Of a stretch of DNA of 64,000 bases, positions 1-8,228 are shown piece after piece. The notes under the pieces were generated by a model that saw only the letters and a list, made by a program, of their open reading frames with translations, was not told where the DNA came from and searched no databases. Numbering within the stretch: position 1 is the stretch's first letter; each line of letters opens with the position of its first letter. This stretch comes from Oceanimonas smirnovii ATCC BAA-899. Its GTDB lineage: Bacteria; Pseudomonadota; Gammaproteobacteria; Enterobacterales; Aeromonadaceae. The stretch is from positions 124,001-188,000 of the forward strand of contig NZ_KB908456.1 of NCBI RefSeq assembly GCF_000381965.1. Direction: 5' to 3'. A program made the position numbers and the translations under genes.

Positions 1-2
1 TC

Positions 3-842
3 GCATCCTTTGAGGCGGTAGTGCTGCTGGAGCCGGTGACCACCGCCGAGCAGATTAATGCCGCTCAGGCCTTGCGCAACCAGCTGATTGCCACCTGGGG
101 CCGCTGGCAATTCATGATCCTGGCCACCAACGGCATTGTGACCGATGGTGTGGATGCCCAAGACTGGCCCGCCTATGAAGCGGCCATGGTGACGCTGGCC
201 GATGGCATTGCCGCCGACGGCGTGATGCTGGTGCCCCAGTTGCACGGCAACAATGCCGGCGTAATGGCCGGACGCCTGTGCAACCGCGCGGTGACCGTGG
301 CCGACACCCCCATGCGGGTGAAGACCGGGGCTGTGGTCGGTTTGGGCCCGGCACCGGTCGACAGCAACGGCACCGGGCTGTCTCTGGCTACCCTGCAGAC
401 CCTGGAAGCGGCCCGCTACTCCGTGCCCTGGTGGTTCCCGGATTATGACGGCGTGTACTGGGCCGACGGCAACATGCTGGACGTGTCCGGTGGTGACTAC
501 CAGGTGGTGGAAAACCGTCGGGTGGCCGACAAGGTAGCCCGCAAACTGCGCATTCGCGCCATTGGCCGCATTGGTGATCGCCAGCTCAACAGCACCCCGG
601 GCAGCATTGCCGCCGCCAAGCTTTATTTCATGCGCGATCTGCGTGTTATGAGCAAGTCGGTCACCATTGCCGGTGTCACCTTCCCCGGCGAAGTCATGCC
701 CCCCGACGATGGCGATATCGCCATTGAATGGCTGAGCAAGTACGAAGTGGCCATCTACGCCATGGTGCGCCCCTACGACTGCCCCAAGAAAATCACCATC
801 AACATCATCCTTGATCTCAGCAACCCGGGAGACAACCAATGA
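3..842 (+). CDS. Phage contractile tail sheath protein (DUF2586 family), 5' truncated
   Basis: The reading frame is open to the left edge of the window, so this is the C-terminal ~280 residues of a longer gene; the GTG at 21 is only an internal valine. The protein resembles the DUF2586 sheath family of P2-like phages and tailocins, which polymerises around the tail tube and contracts. I see the characteristic late part with a Gly/Pro-rich segment, a Trp-Trp-Phe-Pro-Asp-Tyr-Asp-Gly stretch and a C-terminal strand rich in Ile. It overlaps the tube gene by 4 bases (ATGA). The family call rests on recognition and on the sheath-then-tube gene order; no search was run. Confidence 0.82.
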   Translation, partial: ASFEAVVLLEPVTTAEQINAAQALRNQLIATWGRWQFMILATNGIVTDGVDAQDWPAYEAAMVTLADGIAADGVMLVPQLHGNNAGVMAGRLCNRAVTVADTPMRVKTGAVVGLGPAPVDSNGTGLSLATLQTLEAARYSVPWWFPDYDGVYWADGNMLDVSGGDYQVVENRRVADKVARKLRIRAIGRIGDRQLNSTPGSIAAAKLYFMRDLRVMSKSVTIAGVTFPGEVMPPDDGDIAIEWLSKYEVAIYAMVRPYDCPKKITINIILDLSNPGDNQ

Positions 843-1294
843 GCCGCCGCATTTCCGGTATGAACTTTGACGTGGAAATCCTGGGCACCATGATCCACGT
901 CGAGAAAGCCACCGTTACCATCAACGACAGCACCGCCGCTGCCCAGACCCGGGGCATTACCGACGGTTACGTGGATGGCGACGTCACCGCCGACGTGGAA
1001 TATGAACTGGATACCAAGAACTTTAACCTGCTCAGCGACGCGGCCGCCGGCGCCGGTTCGTGGCGGGGCATTGATCCCCACGATGCGCTGTTCTACGCCA
1101 AGGCCGACAAAGAAGAATTCCGCATTGAAGCCTTCGGCATCAAGCTGCAGATCTCCGACCTGCTCGATATAGACGGCAAGGGCGGCAGCAAGCAGGTGCA
1201 CAAGATTAAGGGCTTTGTCACCGATCCCGAGTTCGTGCGCATCAACGGCGTGCCCTACCTCTCCGCTGACGATACCCGTCACCTGATTGGATAA
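839..1294 (+). CDS. Phage tail tube protein (DUF2597 family)
   Basis: A 151-residue protein starting MSRRISGMNFDVEI, typical in size and start for the DUF2597 tail tube family that follows DUF2586 sheaths. It should form the inner hollow tube onto which the sheath assembles. The sequence is beta-rich with alternating hydrophobic residues and an early segment on ligand-free strands (VEKATVTIND). It overlaps the sheath stop codon by 4 bases, indicating translational coupling, and the next gene begins 5 bases after its stop. Confidence 0.8.
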   Translation: MSRRISGMNFDVEILGTMIHVEKATVTINDSTAAAQTRGITDGYVDGDVTADVEYELDTKNFNLLSDAAAGAGSWRGIDPHDALFYAKADKEEFRIEAFGIKLQISDLLDIDGKGGSKQVHKIKGFVTDPEFVRINGVPYLSADDTRHLIG

Positions 1295-1299
1295 CCGCC

Positions 1300-1503
1300 A
1301 TGGATGCCATTGACCGCGCCAATGACATGAGCGACTGGCTGCTGGCCCAGCAGCTGGCCGCCCAGACCGGCCACCACTGTACCGCACCCAGCCGCCACCA
1401 GTGCGAAGAGTGCGACGACCCCATCCCCGAGGCCCGCCGGGCAGCCCTGCCCGGCGTGACCCTGTGCGTGGGCTGCCAGACCCTGCTGGAGAAAAGACGC
1501 TGA
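1300..1503 (+). CDS. Small TraR/DksA-type C4 zinc-finger protein
   Basis: A 67-residue protein with two CxxC pairs (CEEC near residue 32 and CVGC near residue 55) separated by a short linker containing IPEARRAALPG, the signature of TraR/DksA C-terminal zinc fingers. Phage and plasmid members bind in the RNA polymerase secondary channel and can change promoter choice. The protein lacks the long coiled coil of DksA, as phage TraR-like proteins do. Its place between tail tube and holin is usual for this phage group. The effect on transcription is inferred from the family. A weak ribosome binding site precedes the ATG. Confidence 0.8.
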   Translation: MDAIDRANDMSDWLLAQQLAAQTGHHCTAPSRHQCEECDDPIPEARRAALPGVTLCVGCQTLLEKRR

Positions 1504-1524
1504 AGCGCCATGGAAATAAACCCT

Positions 1525-1845
1525 ATGCCCTATAAAGACCCGACTATCTGGACCCTTCTGCTGGCCTGGCTGGCAGATAACTGGCCCACACTTTACGGCT
1601 TTATCCTGGCCGTGCTTACCGCCTGGCTGCGAGTGACCTACAACGGCGGAACTGGCCGGCGGCGCTGGCTGGAAGCGTCGCTGGTGGGCGCTATTACCCT
1701 GGCCTTTATCAGCGGTTTTGGCTGGTTCGGCATTCCCAGCGAAGCCGCCGGCTTTATCGGCGGCATGTTCGGCCTGTTCGGAGTAGAGAAAATCCGCGAA
1801 CTGGCAGAACGCATGATGGGAGGAAAACTCAATGGCCCGCATTAA
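1525..1845 (+). CDS. Phage holin, lambda-type class (Phage_holin_3_1-like)
   Basis: About 106 residues with hydrophobic spans near the N-terminus (LLLAWLADNWPTLYGFILAV) and in the middle (ASLVGAITLAFISGFGWFG), then a glycine-rich span and a charged tail ending in MMGGKLNGPH. This is the layout of small inner-membrane holins that set lysis timing. The start at 1525 (MPYKDP...) is preferred to an in-frame ATG at 1510 because GGAAA lies at good spacing and relatives begin with M-P-x-K-D-P; 1510 remains possible. The end overlaps the endolysin start by 14 bases. Confidence 0.75.
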   Translation: MPYKDPTIWTLLLAWLADNWPTLYGFILAVLTAWLRVTYNGGTGRRRWLEASLVGAITLAFISGFGWFGIPSEAAGFIGGMFGLFGVEKIRELAERMMGGKLNGPH

Positions 1846-2296
1846 CTGCAGTCGTAACCTGTCCGCTTTTCTGGATGTTCTCGCCTATGCCGAAGGCACC
1901 ATTGGGCGGGGTGATGATGGCTACAACAAACTGGTAAACCCGGCCGGCTTCTTCGCCAGCTACGCCACCCATCCTAACCAACGGGTGCAAGTACGGCCCG
2001 GCCTGGTAAGTACCGCCGCCGGTCGCTACCAGCACCTGTCTCGCCACTGGCAGCACTATCGCCAGCTGTTACAACTGCCCGACTTCGGACCCGAATCCCA
2101 GGACCGCTGGGCCATCCAACTCATCCGTGAACGCCGTGCTCTGGAAGACATCGAAGCCGGTCGCATTGAGCTGGCCATTGCCAAATGCCGAAATATTTGG
2201 GCCAGTTTGCCGGGAGCCAATTATCCGGGCCAGCCCATGCGCCGATTGCCGGTGCTACTGGCCAAGTTCACCGAATTCGGTGGGGTGCCAGCATGA
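1832..2296 (+). CDS. Endolysin, lambda R-like transglycosylase/lysozyme (GH104)
   Basis: 154 residues with the GH104 pattern: LDVLAYAEGT containing the probable catalytic Glu (residue 21), a following YNKLVNPAGFF segment, and STAAGRYQ, which matches the lambda R active-site region. It should cleave the glycan backbone of peptidoglycan after the holin opens the inner membrane. No signal peptide is visible, so it depends on the holin for export. A strong Shine-Dalgarno (GGAGG) precedes the ATG. The 3' end overlaps the Rz start by 4 bases. Confidence 0.85.
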   Translation: MARINCSRNLSAFLDVLAYAEGTIGRGDDGYNKLVNPAGFFASYATHPNQRVQVRPGLVSTAAGRYQHLSRHWQHYRQLLQLPDFGPESQDRWAIQLIRERRALEDIEAGRIELAIAKCRNIWASLPGANYPGQPMRRLPVLLAKFTEFGGVPA

Positions 2297-2715
2297 ACAA
2301 GCTAACAAAGTTCCTGCTGATCATGGTTGCCGTATTGCTGTTCGTAGCATGGCAGCAACAAGCCATGGTGGAACGACTGACTGAACGATTGGGCAAGTCC
2401 GAAGCCCGGGCCGAACTGCAAACCAGCCTCACCCAAGAGCTGCAGCTGTCCCTGAACAAAGCACAGCAAGAGCGGCAGCAGGCACACCGCCTGCTGAAGG
2501 AACAACAGGGCCGGCTGCAGCAAGCAGATACCAGCACCAGGAGCAAACGAAATGCCGTGCAACAACACCTTGCCACTCTGCCGCCAAGCCGCCCGGACTG
2601 TAGTCGCGAGCCTTTGCCTGCTGCTGTTATCGGCCTGCTCAGCACCGCCGCCACAGGTGATCATCAAGCCGGTACCGGTACTGCCGCCACCGGGCCTGAT
2701 GCCGGAGTGCCCTGA
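2293..2715 (+). CDS. Rz-like i-spanin (inner membrane lysis subunit)
   Basis: 140 residues: a single N-terminal membrane span (FLLIMVAVLLFVAW) followed by a long alpha-helical, Gln/Glu/Arg-rich periplasmic region, typical of phage Rz i-spanins. I chose the ATG at 2293 because it overlaps the endolysin stop and begins directly at the membrane anchor; an upstream in-frame ATG at 2185 lies inside the endolysin gene. The 3' part overlaps the Rz1 gene in another frame, the classical Rz/Rz1 layout. It should pair with Rz1 to bridge the periplasm and disrupt the outer membrane. Confidence 0.8.
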   Translation: MNKLTKFLLIMVAVLLFVAWQQQAMVERLTERLGKSEARAELQTSLTQELQLSLNKAQQERQQAHRLLKEQQGRLQQADTSTRSKRNAVQQHLATLPPSRPDCSREPLPAAVIGLLSTAATGDHQAGTGTAATGPDAGVP

Positions 2716-2851
2716 GCCCGTTTTTACCGGCACCACCTACGGCGAGGCGGTGGCCTTTATTCCCGATCTGCAGGGTGCTCTGCGCCGCTGCCAAATACAA
2801 ATCGACACCCTGGAGCAATGGCTCCTTACCCAAGAAGGAATCGCACAATGA
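2552..2851 (+). CDS. Rz1-like o-spanin lipoprotein
   Basis: 99 residues in a different frame from Rz, starting inside it. It has a signal peptide ending in the lipobox LLSAC (Cys near residue 29), followed by a proline-rich stretch (PPPQVIIKPVPVLPPPG), the hallmark of outer-membrane Rz1 spanins. The C-terminal part beyond the Rz stop is longer than in lambda Rz1. The start codon is the least certain point. Its stop overlaps the tail chaperone ATG (ATGA). Confidence 0.82.
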   Translation: MPCNNTLPLCRQAARTVVASLCLLLLSACSAPPPQVIIKPVPVLPPPGLMPECPEPVFTGTTYGEAVAFIPDLQGALRRCQIQIDTLEQWLLTQEGIAQ

Positions 2852-3111
2852 GCAAGCAAATCATCACCCTGACCGTTAACGGCACTGATCTGGCGTTTGA
2901 GCCCACCACTCAAGCGTACAACAAGTACATCAACGAACTGACCATGGATGACAAGGTCGCTCCGGCACACAACTACCTGAACCGGGTGGTCACCGCCGAC
3001 AGCAAGGACGCCCTGGCCAAGCTGCTGAACCTCACCGGTGCCGGCCTCAAGATCGCCGCCAAGGTCAACGAGGCGTTCGTACCCGAGCTTGAGATCAGCA
3101 TAAAAAACTGA
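2848..3111 (+). CDS. Putative phage tail assembly chaperone (zero-frame product)
   Basis: 87 residues, beginning MSKQIITLTVNG, resembling short tail assembly chaperones of P2/Mu-like phages (Phage_TAC type). It sits directly before the tape measure gene, where lambda G/T, P2 E/E' and their counterparts lie. These proteins coat the tape measure during tail assembly. The last codons ATA-AAA-AAC-TGA contain a perfect slippery heptamer, and the -1 frame continues with a 63-codon extension, so this is the short, more abundant product of a two-product gene. Confidence 0.8.
   Translation: MSKQIITLTVNGTDLAFEPTTQAYNKYINELTMDDKVAPAHNYLNRVVTADSKDALAKLLNLTGAGLKIAAKVNEAFVPELEISIKN
3102..3108 (+). other. 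Programmed -1 ribosomal frameshift site (A AAA AAC)
   Basis: The heptamer A-AAA-AAC has the X-XXY-YYZ form in the correct register, with AAA and AAC being the last two sense codons before the zero-frame TGA at 3109-3111. A -1 slip avoids that stop and continues with CTG at 3108 for 63 codons. A small hairpin (TGACCC/GGGTTA with one G-U pair, loop GTC, 3109-3123) follows immediately. It is closer than the usual 5-9 base spacer, so its stimulatory role is uncertain. Confidence 0.8.
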
Positions 3112-3299
3112 CCCGTCGGGTTAACGCGATAGAGGGCAACCAGCTGGAGCAGGTACTGGCACTGCGCCGCCACTACCTGCCCCACGAACCCGACGATGAA
3201 GAAGCCCTGGCCCGGGCCATCTGGCTCGACAAACAGCACTGGGACAACACCGGCAACGCCATCGCAACCGGCATAGCAAAGGCATTTAACGGCACATGA
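3108..3299 (+). CDS. Frameshift extension of tail chaperone (DUF6890-like C-terminal domain)
   Basis: This 63-codon stretch has no plausible start codon of its own near its beginning but is fully open from the slippery site to the TGA at 3297-3299. Its translation contains LEQVLALRRHYLPHEPDDEE and ends GIAKAFNGT, which resembles small phage proteins annotated as DUF6890 next to tail chaperones. Fusion to the upstream 87 residues gives a 150-residue product analogous to lambda gpGT. Its stop overlaps the ATG of the tape measure gene (ATGA), the position expected for the T domain. Automatic annotation would probably miss it or call it a separate gene. Confidence 0.75.
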   Translation: MTRRVNAIEGNQLEQVLALRRHYLPHEPDDEEALARAIWLDKQHWDNTGNAIATGIAKAFNGT

Positions 3300-6172
3300 A
3301 GCACCTGGAACAATTAATGCTGACGGTGAGCCTGGTCGACAAGGTCACCCGGCCCATTCAGGGCATTAACCAGCAGATCAGGGAAACCGGAGAGCTGGGC
3401 CGCCAGAGCATGGACCGCATGATCAGCGGTGCTGCCGGTCTGGCGGCGTCTGGTGTGGCGCTGCATCAGGCGCTGATGCCCGCCATTGAAATGGACCGCG
3501 CCCTGGGAGAAGTGAAATCCCTGGGCGTGGCCGAGCAGGATCTTAATAAGCTCAGCCAAACCGCTACCGACTTTTCCATTGAGTTCGGCAAGTCGGCCAC
3601 CGAGTTTATTGGCGCGGCGTATGACATTAAGTCTGCCATGGGGGATCTGTCCGGTGACGAGCTGGCCGGCATTACCAAGTCGTCGGCCGTGCTGGCCGCG
3701 GCTACCAAGGCCGACACCGCCACCGTTACTGCCTACATGGGCACCATGTATGGTCTGTTCAAGCAGCAGGCCGATGCCATGGGCCGGGATAACTTCGCCG
3801 CCATGGTGGCCGGACAGACCGCGCAGGCGGTGGAGTCTTTCAAGACCACCGGCGCTGAAATGAGTGCCGCCTTTACCAGCATCGGTGCCGCCGGTACCGC
3901 CGCCGGCATTGCCATGAACGAGCAGATGGCGGTGCTCGGCACCCTGCAGGCCACCATGTCCGGCTCGGAAGCCGGTACCAAATACAAGGCGTTTCTGGCC
4001 GGCATTGCCGGTGCCCAGGACAAGCTCAATATGAGTTTTGTCGACGGCAACGGCAACATGCTGGGCATGGTGCAGATACTGCAAAAGCTGAAAGACAAAT
4101 TCGGCGACACCCTGACCGTGGCGGAATCGGATGCCCTGAAAAAGGCCTTCGGCTCTGATGAAGCCGTGGCCCTGATCAAACAGATGATCCCCGACGTGGA
4201 CGGCCTGGCACACAGCATCGACAACGTGGGCAAACAGACCGGCATGGACAAGGCCACTCAAATGGCCGGCACCATGACTGACCAGTGGGAACGGCTGGAA
4301 CAAGTCTGGTTTGCCCTGCGTGCCGGGGCCGGGGTCAGCGTGCTGCCCACCATCAATGCGGTGGTGGGCTCCATCGTGGATGGCATGGCCGTGCTGGTGG
4401 AATGGACCGACATGTTCCCCCATCTGACCGAAGTGGTGACCTGGGCCGCCATTGGCATTGCCAGCCTGACCGCCGTGGCCGCCAGCTGGACGCTGATCAG
4501 TGGCATTAGCAGCAGCATGTCACTGTTCTTTGGTCGCAGTATCAGCCTGTTGCTCAGCCCGCTCAAGCTGGTGCGTATGGCCATGGTGGCCATGCGTCCG
4601 GCACTGATTGGCCTTAACTTTTTGATGATGGCTAACCCTGCAGGCCTGATGATTGCCGGCATTGTGGGTGTGATTGCGGTGCTGGGAGCGGCAGCCATTG
4701 CGGTTTACAAGTTCTGGGAGCCCATCAAAGCCTTTATCAGCGGCTTTATTTCCGGCTTTACCCAAGCCGCCGGACTGAGCGAACTGTTTGCTCCCTTTGT
4801 GGGACTGTTCCGGTTGTTTTCTGCTGTACTCGGCTGGATTGGCGGCTTACTGGCCGATCTGTTTGGCTGGTTCACCGCCTTGATTGCACCGGTAGAAAGC
4901 ACCACTGAGCAGCTGGATGGCGTGGCTGAAGCAGGGCAAACCATCGGCAACGTCTTTGGCACCATCTTTAATGCCATCCTGTTTCCGATCCGCATGGCCG
5001 GCAAGCTGGTGCAATGGCTGCTGGAAAAACTGAACATGATCCCGGGGGTCGACATTGACCTGAGCGGAACCAACATGGATCTGCCGGATACCCCGGACAT
5101 GCCCGCCGTGATGCAGCAGGTTGAGCAAACAACGGGCGAGCTTCCCAAGGAGGCAGCCACCGTTCCCGCCCTTCCACCGGCCACTCAGCAGGTAGCCCGC
5201 ACCCTGCAGCCGGTACCAACGGACGTTGCCCCGGCCAGCCAGCAGGTAAACAGGAACTGGCCCGACGCCGCCAATACCGCGGTGCCGCCGGCCACCCAAC
5301 AGGTAGCCCGCACCCTGCAGCCGGTACCAATGGACGTTACCCCGGCCAACCAGCAGGTAAACAGAGACTGGCCCGACGCCGCCAATACCGCGGTGCCGCC
5401 GGCCACTCAGCAGGTGGCCCGTACTCTGCAGCCGGTGCCGATGGATATTCCCCCGATCAGCCAGCAGGTAAACAGGAACTGGCCCGACGCCGCTAATACC
5501 GCCGTGCCGGCTGCCAGCCAGATGGTGAACCAGCACTGGCCCGAGGCGGCCAATGCCGACCTGCCCGCTGCCACTCAGCAGGTGGCCCGCACGCTGCAGC
5601 CGGTGCCGATGGACGTTGCCCCGGCCAGCCAGCTGGTCAACCGACACTGGCCCGACGCCGCCAATACCGACCTGCCCGCTACCACTCAGCAGGTAGACCG
5701 CGATCTGCAGCCTGTGCAGGCAGAAATAGCGCCGTTGAAACAGGATGTATTCCGGGAATATTTCGACGATCTGGACTTTGAATTTTCGCCGGCCACTCAG
5801 GAGATAGAGCAGGTTTATACAGGCGGTACCCATATGGGCGGCTCTTTCATTCATAGCAATGAAGAGCTGTTTCTGCCGTCACTGGTGCCGGAGTCACCGC
5901 TGGCAAACACGCCACTCACTCAGCCGCGCTTTGATGATGCTCCGCAAGTGAACAGCGAACAGCTGATGGCCGGCATTAATGAGCGCCTGCGCACCACCCG
6001 CGCTCCGGAGTCGATGCAATCGCCGCCATCACCACTAATGCCGCAGCTGCTGAAAGTGGCCGGCCAGAACACCGGCAAAACCGTGCACTTTGGTGATGTG
6101 CATATCAAGAACGAACAGGGCATGGACCCGCAAACCCTGGCGGAATGGGAGGAACTGCAATATGGCTTCTGA
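3296..6172 (+). CDS. Phage tail tape measure protein (TP901-like core)
   Basis: 958 residues, the longest protein of the tail module except the fibre. The N-terminal half is a helical tape-measure core (TATDFSIEFGKSATEFIGAAYDIK region) with the repeated Ala/Gly-rich pattern of TP901 minor tail proteins. Three hydrophobic segments lie near residues 382-403, 440-473 and 500-532, probably used to insert into the host membrane on DNA entry. Residues ~627-805 are a tandem repeat of about 37 residues with the pattern ATQQVARTLQPVPMD. The length of such proteins sets tail length. The start is the ATG overlapping the frameshift product's stop. Confidence 0.85.
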   Translation: MKHLEQLMLTVSLVDKVTRPIQGINQQIRETGELGRQSMDRMISGAAGLAASGVALHQALMPAIEMDRALGEVKSLGVAEQDLNKLSQTATDFSIEFGKSATEFIGAAYDIKSAMGDLSGDELAGITKSSAVLAAATKADTATVTAYMGTMYGLFKQQADAMGRDNFAAMVAGQTAQAVESFKTTGAEMSAAFTSIGAAGTAAGIAMNEQMAVLGTLQATMSGSEAGTKYKAFLAGIAGAQDKLNMSFVDGNGNMLGMVQILQKLKDKFGDTLTVAESDALKKAFGSDEAVALIKQMIPDVDGLAHSIDNVGKQTGMDKATQMAGTMTDQWERLEQVWFALRAGAGVSVLPTINAVVGSIVDGMAVLVEWTDMFPHLTEVVTWAAIGIASLTAVAASWTLISGISSSMSLFFGRSISLLLSPLKLVRMAMVAMRPALIGLNFLMMANPAGLMIAGIVGVIAVLGAAAIAVYKFWEPIKAFISGFISGFTQAAGLSELFAPFVGLFRLFSAVLGWIGGLLADLFGWFTALIAPVESTTEQLDGVAEAGQTIGNVFGTIFNAILFPIRMAGKLVQWLLEKLNMIPGVDIDLSGTNMDLPDTPDMPAVMQQVEQTTGELPKEAATVPALPPATQQVARTLQPVPTDVAPASQQVNRNWPDAANTAVPPATQQVARTLQPVPMDVTPANQQVNRDWPDAANTAVPPATQQVARTLQPVPMDIPPISQQVNRNWPDAANTAVPAASQMVNQHWPEAANADLPAATQQVARTLQPVPMDVAPASQLVNRHWPDAANTDLPATTQQVDRDLQPVQAEIAPLKQDVFREYFDDLDFEFSPATQEIEQVYTGGTHMGGSFIHSNEELFLPSLVPESPLANTPLTQPRFDDAPQVNSEQLMAGINERLRTTRAPESMQSPPSPLMPQLLKVAGQNTGKTVHFGDVHIKNEQGMDPQTLAEWEELQYGF
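5176..5712 (+). repeat. In-frame tandem repeat in tape measure gene (~111 bp units)
   Basis: Four or more imperfect copies of a ~37-codon unit. Each contains a QQVARTLQPVP half and a QQVNRNWPDAANT half, and shorter half-units occur between them (for example MVNQHWPEAANADLP). Adjacent copies are nearly identical at the DNA level around the ATACCGCGGTGCCGCCGGCC junctions, so recent duplication is likely. The unit length being a multiple of three keeps the frame. Confidence 0.85.
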
Positions 6173-6488
6173 ACGGCTGTATATCGATCTGCTGGTCGAA
6201 AATGGCGGGCTGGTGCTGGATGCCGGCGCACAGCCGGTGACCACCGACAACCGCCACAGCATTGGCCAGGACATTAAGCACGCCATTATGGAATCCGGGC
6301 TGGCCCGTGCGCTGATTGGTGAACGCAGCCCGACCCTGCGCGCCGACGTGCGCACCCAAATCCGTATTCTGGTAGAGCAAGACACCCGTATCGAGCCCGG
6401 CACCGCCGATGTGCGCGAAGAAACGGCCGACCGCTACCTGTTGACCGCCCGCACCTATGAATTCGGTGATCTGGAGGTGTTCCTGTGA
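6162..6488 (+). CDS. Baseplate-associated phage protein (DUF2590, gpW-like)
   Basis: 108 residues starting MASERLYIDLLVENG. The sequence, with DNRHSIGQDIKHAIMESGLARAL and VRTQIRILVEQD, fits the DUF2590 family, which has the position and fold features of P2 gpW/T4 gp25-like baseplate wedge proteins. The ATG at 6162 lies inside the end of the tape measure gene (11-base overlap); a longer in-frame ORF from 6090 has no phage-like sequence and is rejected. It overlaps the baseplate J gene by 4 bases. Confidence 0.78.
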   Translation: MASERLYIDLLVENGGLVLDAGAQPVTTDNRHSIGQDIKHAIMESGLARALIGERSPTLRADVRTQIRILVEQDTRIEPGTADVREETADRYLLTARTYEFGDLEVFL

Positions 6489-7669
6489 ACGTCCGTCCCA
6501 AGGTCGACTTTACCCGGCTGGTGGCCGCCGCCGGCATTCCCACCACCACAGAGGCACTGGAGCAGGAACTGGCCCGGGAAGTGGAAGCCGCCGGCTCCAT
6601 CATCACCAACGACAGCCGCATGTCCCCGTTCTGGCGGCTGCAGCGGGCCATTGTTGTTAAGCCGGCCATGTGGCTGCTCAATACCCTGCTGGTAGACCAT
6701 GTGCTGCCCAATAGTTTTGCGGCCACGGCACGGGGCTACTATCAGGATCTGAAAGCCTGGGACGTGGGGCTGGAGCGTAAAGCCGCCAAGGCCACCCGGG
6801 GGCTGGTGGAGTTTTTTAAAACCGATCCGGCCAGCACGGTGACCATTAAGGCGGGTACCACCATCACCACCGAGCGCATTAATGGCCGCAGCTACACCCT
6901 GGCGGTGGTGGAGACCGTCACCATTTCCGCCGGCCTGAGCAGCGGCCTGGTGGTGTGTGAAGCCACCGAGCCCGGCAACGCCTGGAACCTGCCCGCCGGC
7001 TACTACTGCATTTTGCCTGCTGCCGTGAACGGGATTGAACGGGTGGCCAACCCGGTCGACTGGATCACCGAGCCCGGCGACGACGAAGAAAACGACGATG
7101 CACTGGGCCTGCGCATTCAGAACCAGTATTCTGTTGTGGGCCGCTATCACATTGATGCGGTGTATCGCTCCATGCTCGCCGCCGTGGCCGGCATCCGCTC
7201 CGATAACATCTTTTTTGAGCACGATGCCCCGCGCGGCCCGGGCACTGCCAACGCTTTTATTTTGATGGAAGTGGGCACCACGCCCCCGGCCCTGATTGAA
7301 AAGCTGAACCGTCATGTCAGCCATGATGGCAACCACGGCCACGGCGACGATCTGCAGTGCTTTGCCCTGCCCGACACCCTGCACACCATTACCCTGGAAA
7401 TCTGGCCCCGGGCCTTTTTGGGTGATCAGGAAAAAAGCCAGCTCAAGGCCCGCGCCGAGGCCATGGTGCGCGCTGCGTTTCGGGAGACCGCCGATTACCC
7501 GAACATCACCCGCACCAAGCCGCTGAGCCGCTTTTCATTCAGCCGGCTGGGGGCCGAGCTGCATGCTGCCCTGCCCGACATTGACACCCTGTCATTCGGC
7601 CAGCCCGACATCAACAGTGCCCAGAGCATTCCGCGCCTGGCTGAACTGACGGTGACCCTGCATGGATAA
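6485..7669 (+). CDS. Baseplate J/gp47-family protein
   Basis: 394 residues with the gp47/J architecture: a central region with RATRGLVEFF-like segments and PAGTTIT-type strand (KAGTTITTERINGRSY), a stretch reading WITEPGDDEENDDALGLRI typical of J proteins, and a long C-terminal alpha-beta domain. It should build the baseplate wedge that triggers sheath contraction. A 4-base overlap with the DUF2590 gene and an 8-base overlap with the next gene place it firmly in the tail operon. Confidence 0.87.
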   Translation: MNVRPKVDFTRLVAAAGIPTTTEALEQELAREVEAAGSIITNDSRMSPFWRLQRAIVVKPAMWLLNTLLVDHVLPNSFAATARGYYQDLKAWDVGLERKAAKATRGLVEFFKTDPASTVTIKAGTTITTERINGRSYTLAVVETVTISAGLSSGLVVCEATEPGNAWNLPAGYYCILPAAVNGIERVANPVDWITEPGDDEENDDALGLRIQNQYSVVGRYHIDAVYRSMLAAVAGIRSDNIFFEHDAPRGPGTANAFILMEVGTTPPALIEKLNRHVSHDGNHGHGDDLQCFALPDTLHTITLEIWPRAFLGDQEKSQLKARAEAMVRAAFRETADYPNITRTKPLSRFSFSRLGAELHAALPDIDTLSFGQPDINSAQSIPRLAELTVTLHG

Positions 7670-8228
7670 ACACCAGCGACAGGCCCCGGAACTACCCGAG
7701 CACAAAGCCCCCTGGTGGATGGACGGCCGGGAACAACAGGAGCCGCATTTTCTGGGCAACGGCCTGAACACATTCTGGCGCAAAGCCTGGCACTGGCTGC
7801 TGTTCCCGCTGCGTCAGCTCGACCCGCTGGAATGCAGCGAAAACATTTTAAATGTGCTGGCCTGGGACAGAGGCATTCAGCGCTTTAGTAACGAGCCCCT
7901 GAGTCTGTATCGCAAGCGTGTGAAGTACGCCTTTGCCAATGCCCGGGACGCCGGCGACATTGCCGGCTTCAAGCGCATTTTTGAACGCCTGGGCATTGGC
8001 TGGGTAGAGCTGCACGAACGTCAGCCCGGTGTGCCCTGGGACGTGATCCTGATAGAGCTGGCAGACCATGAGCTAGCCCGCAACCAGCAACTGCTGCAGG
8101 TGCTGATCCAGCATTACGGCCGCACCTGCCGCCGCTATCGCTACAAGGTGGTTTACCCGCAACCCCTGCGCCTGCACGCCGCCCGATTCAGTGGCAGTTA
8201 TCAAGTATTTGGAGCAAAACTAGGATGA
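7662..8228 (+). CDS. Phage tail protein I (P2 gpI-like)
   Basis: 188 residues; the segment LRQLDPLECSENILNVLAWDRGIQ is the hallmark of the Tail_P2_I family (the LDP...ALPWLAWAWSVD-type motif), followed by the conserved R-x-x-V-K-x-A helix and an RIFERLG region. It joins the baseplate wedge and connects to the tail fibre, whose gene follows with a 4-base overlap. In P2 the order J-I-H is the same. The N-terminal ~40 residues are longer than in P2 gpI. Confidence 0.83.
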   Translation: MDKHQRQAPELPEHKAPWWMDGREQQEPHFLGNGLNTFWRKAWHWLLFPLRQLDPLECSENILNVLAWDRGIQRFSNEPLSLYRKRVKYAFANARDAGDIAGFKRIFERLGIGWVELHERQPGVPWDVILIELADHELARNQQLLQVLIQHYGRTCRRYRYKVVYPQPLRLHAARFSGSYQVFGAKLG

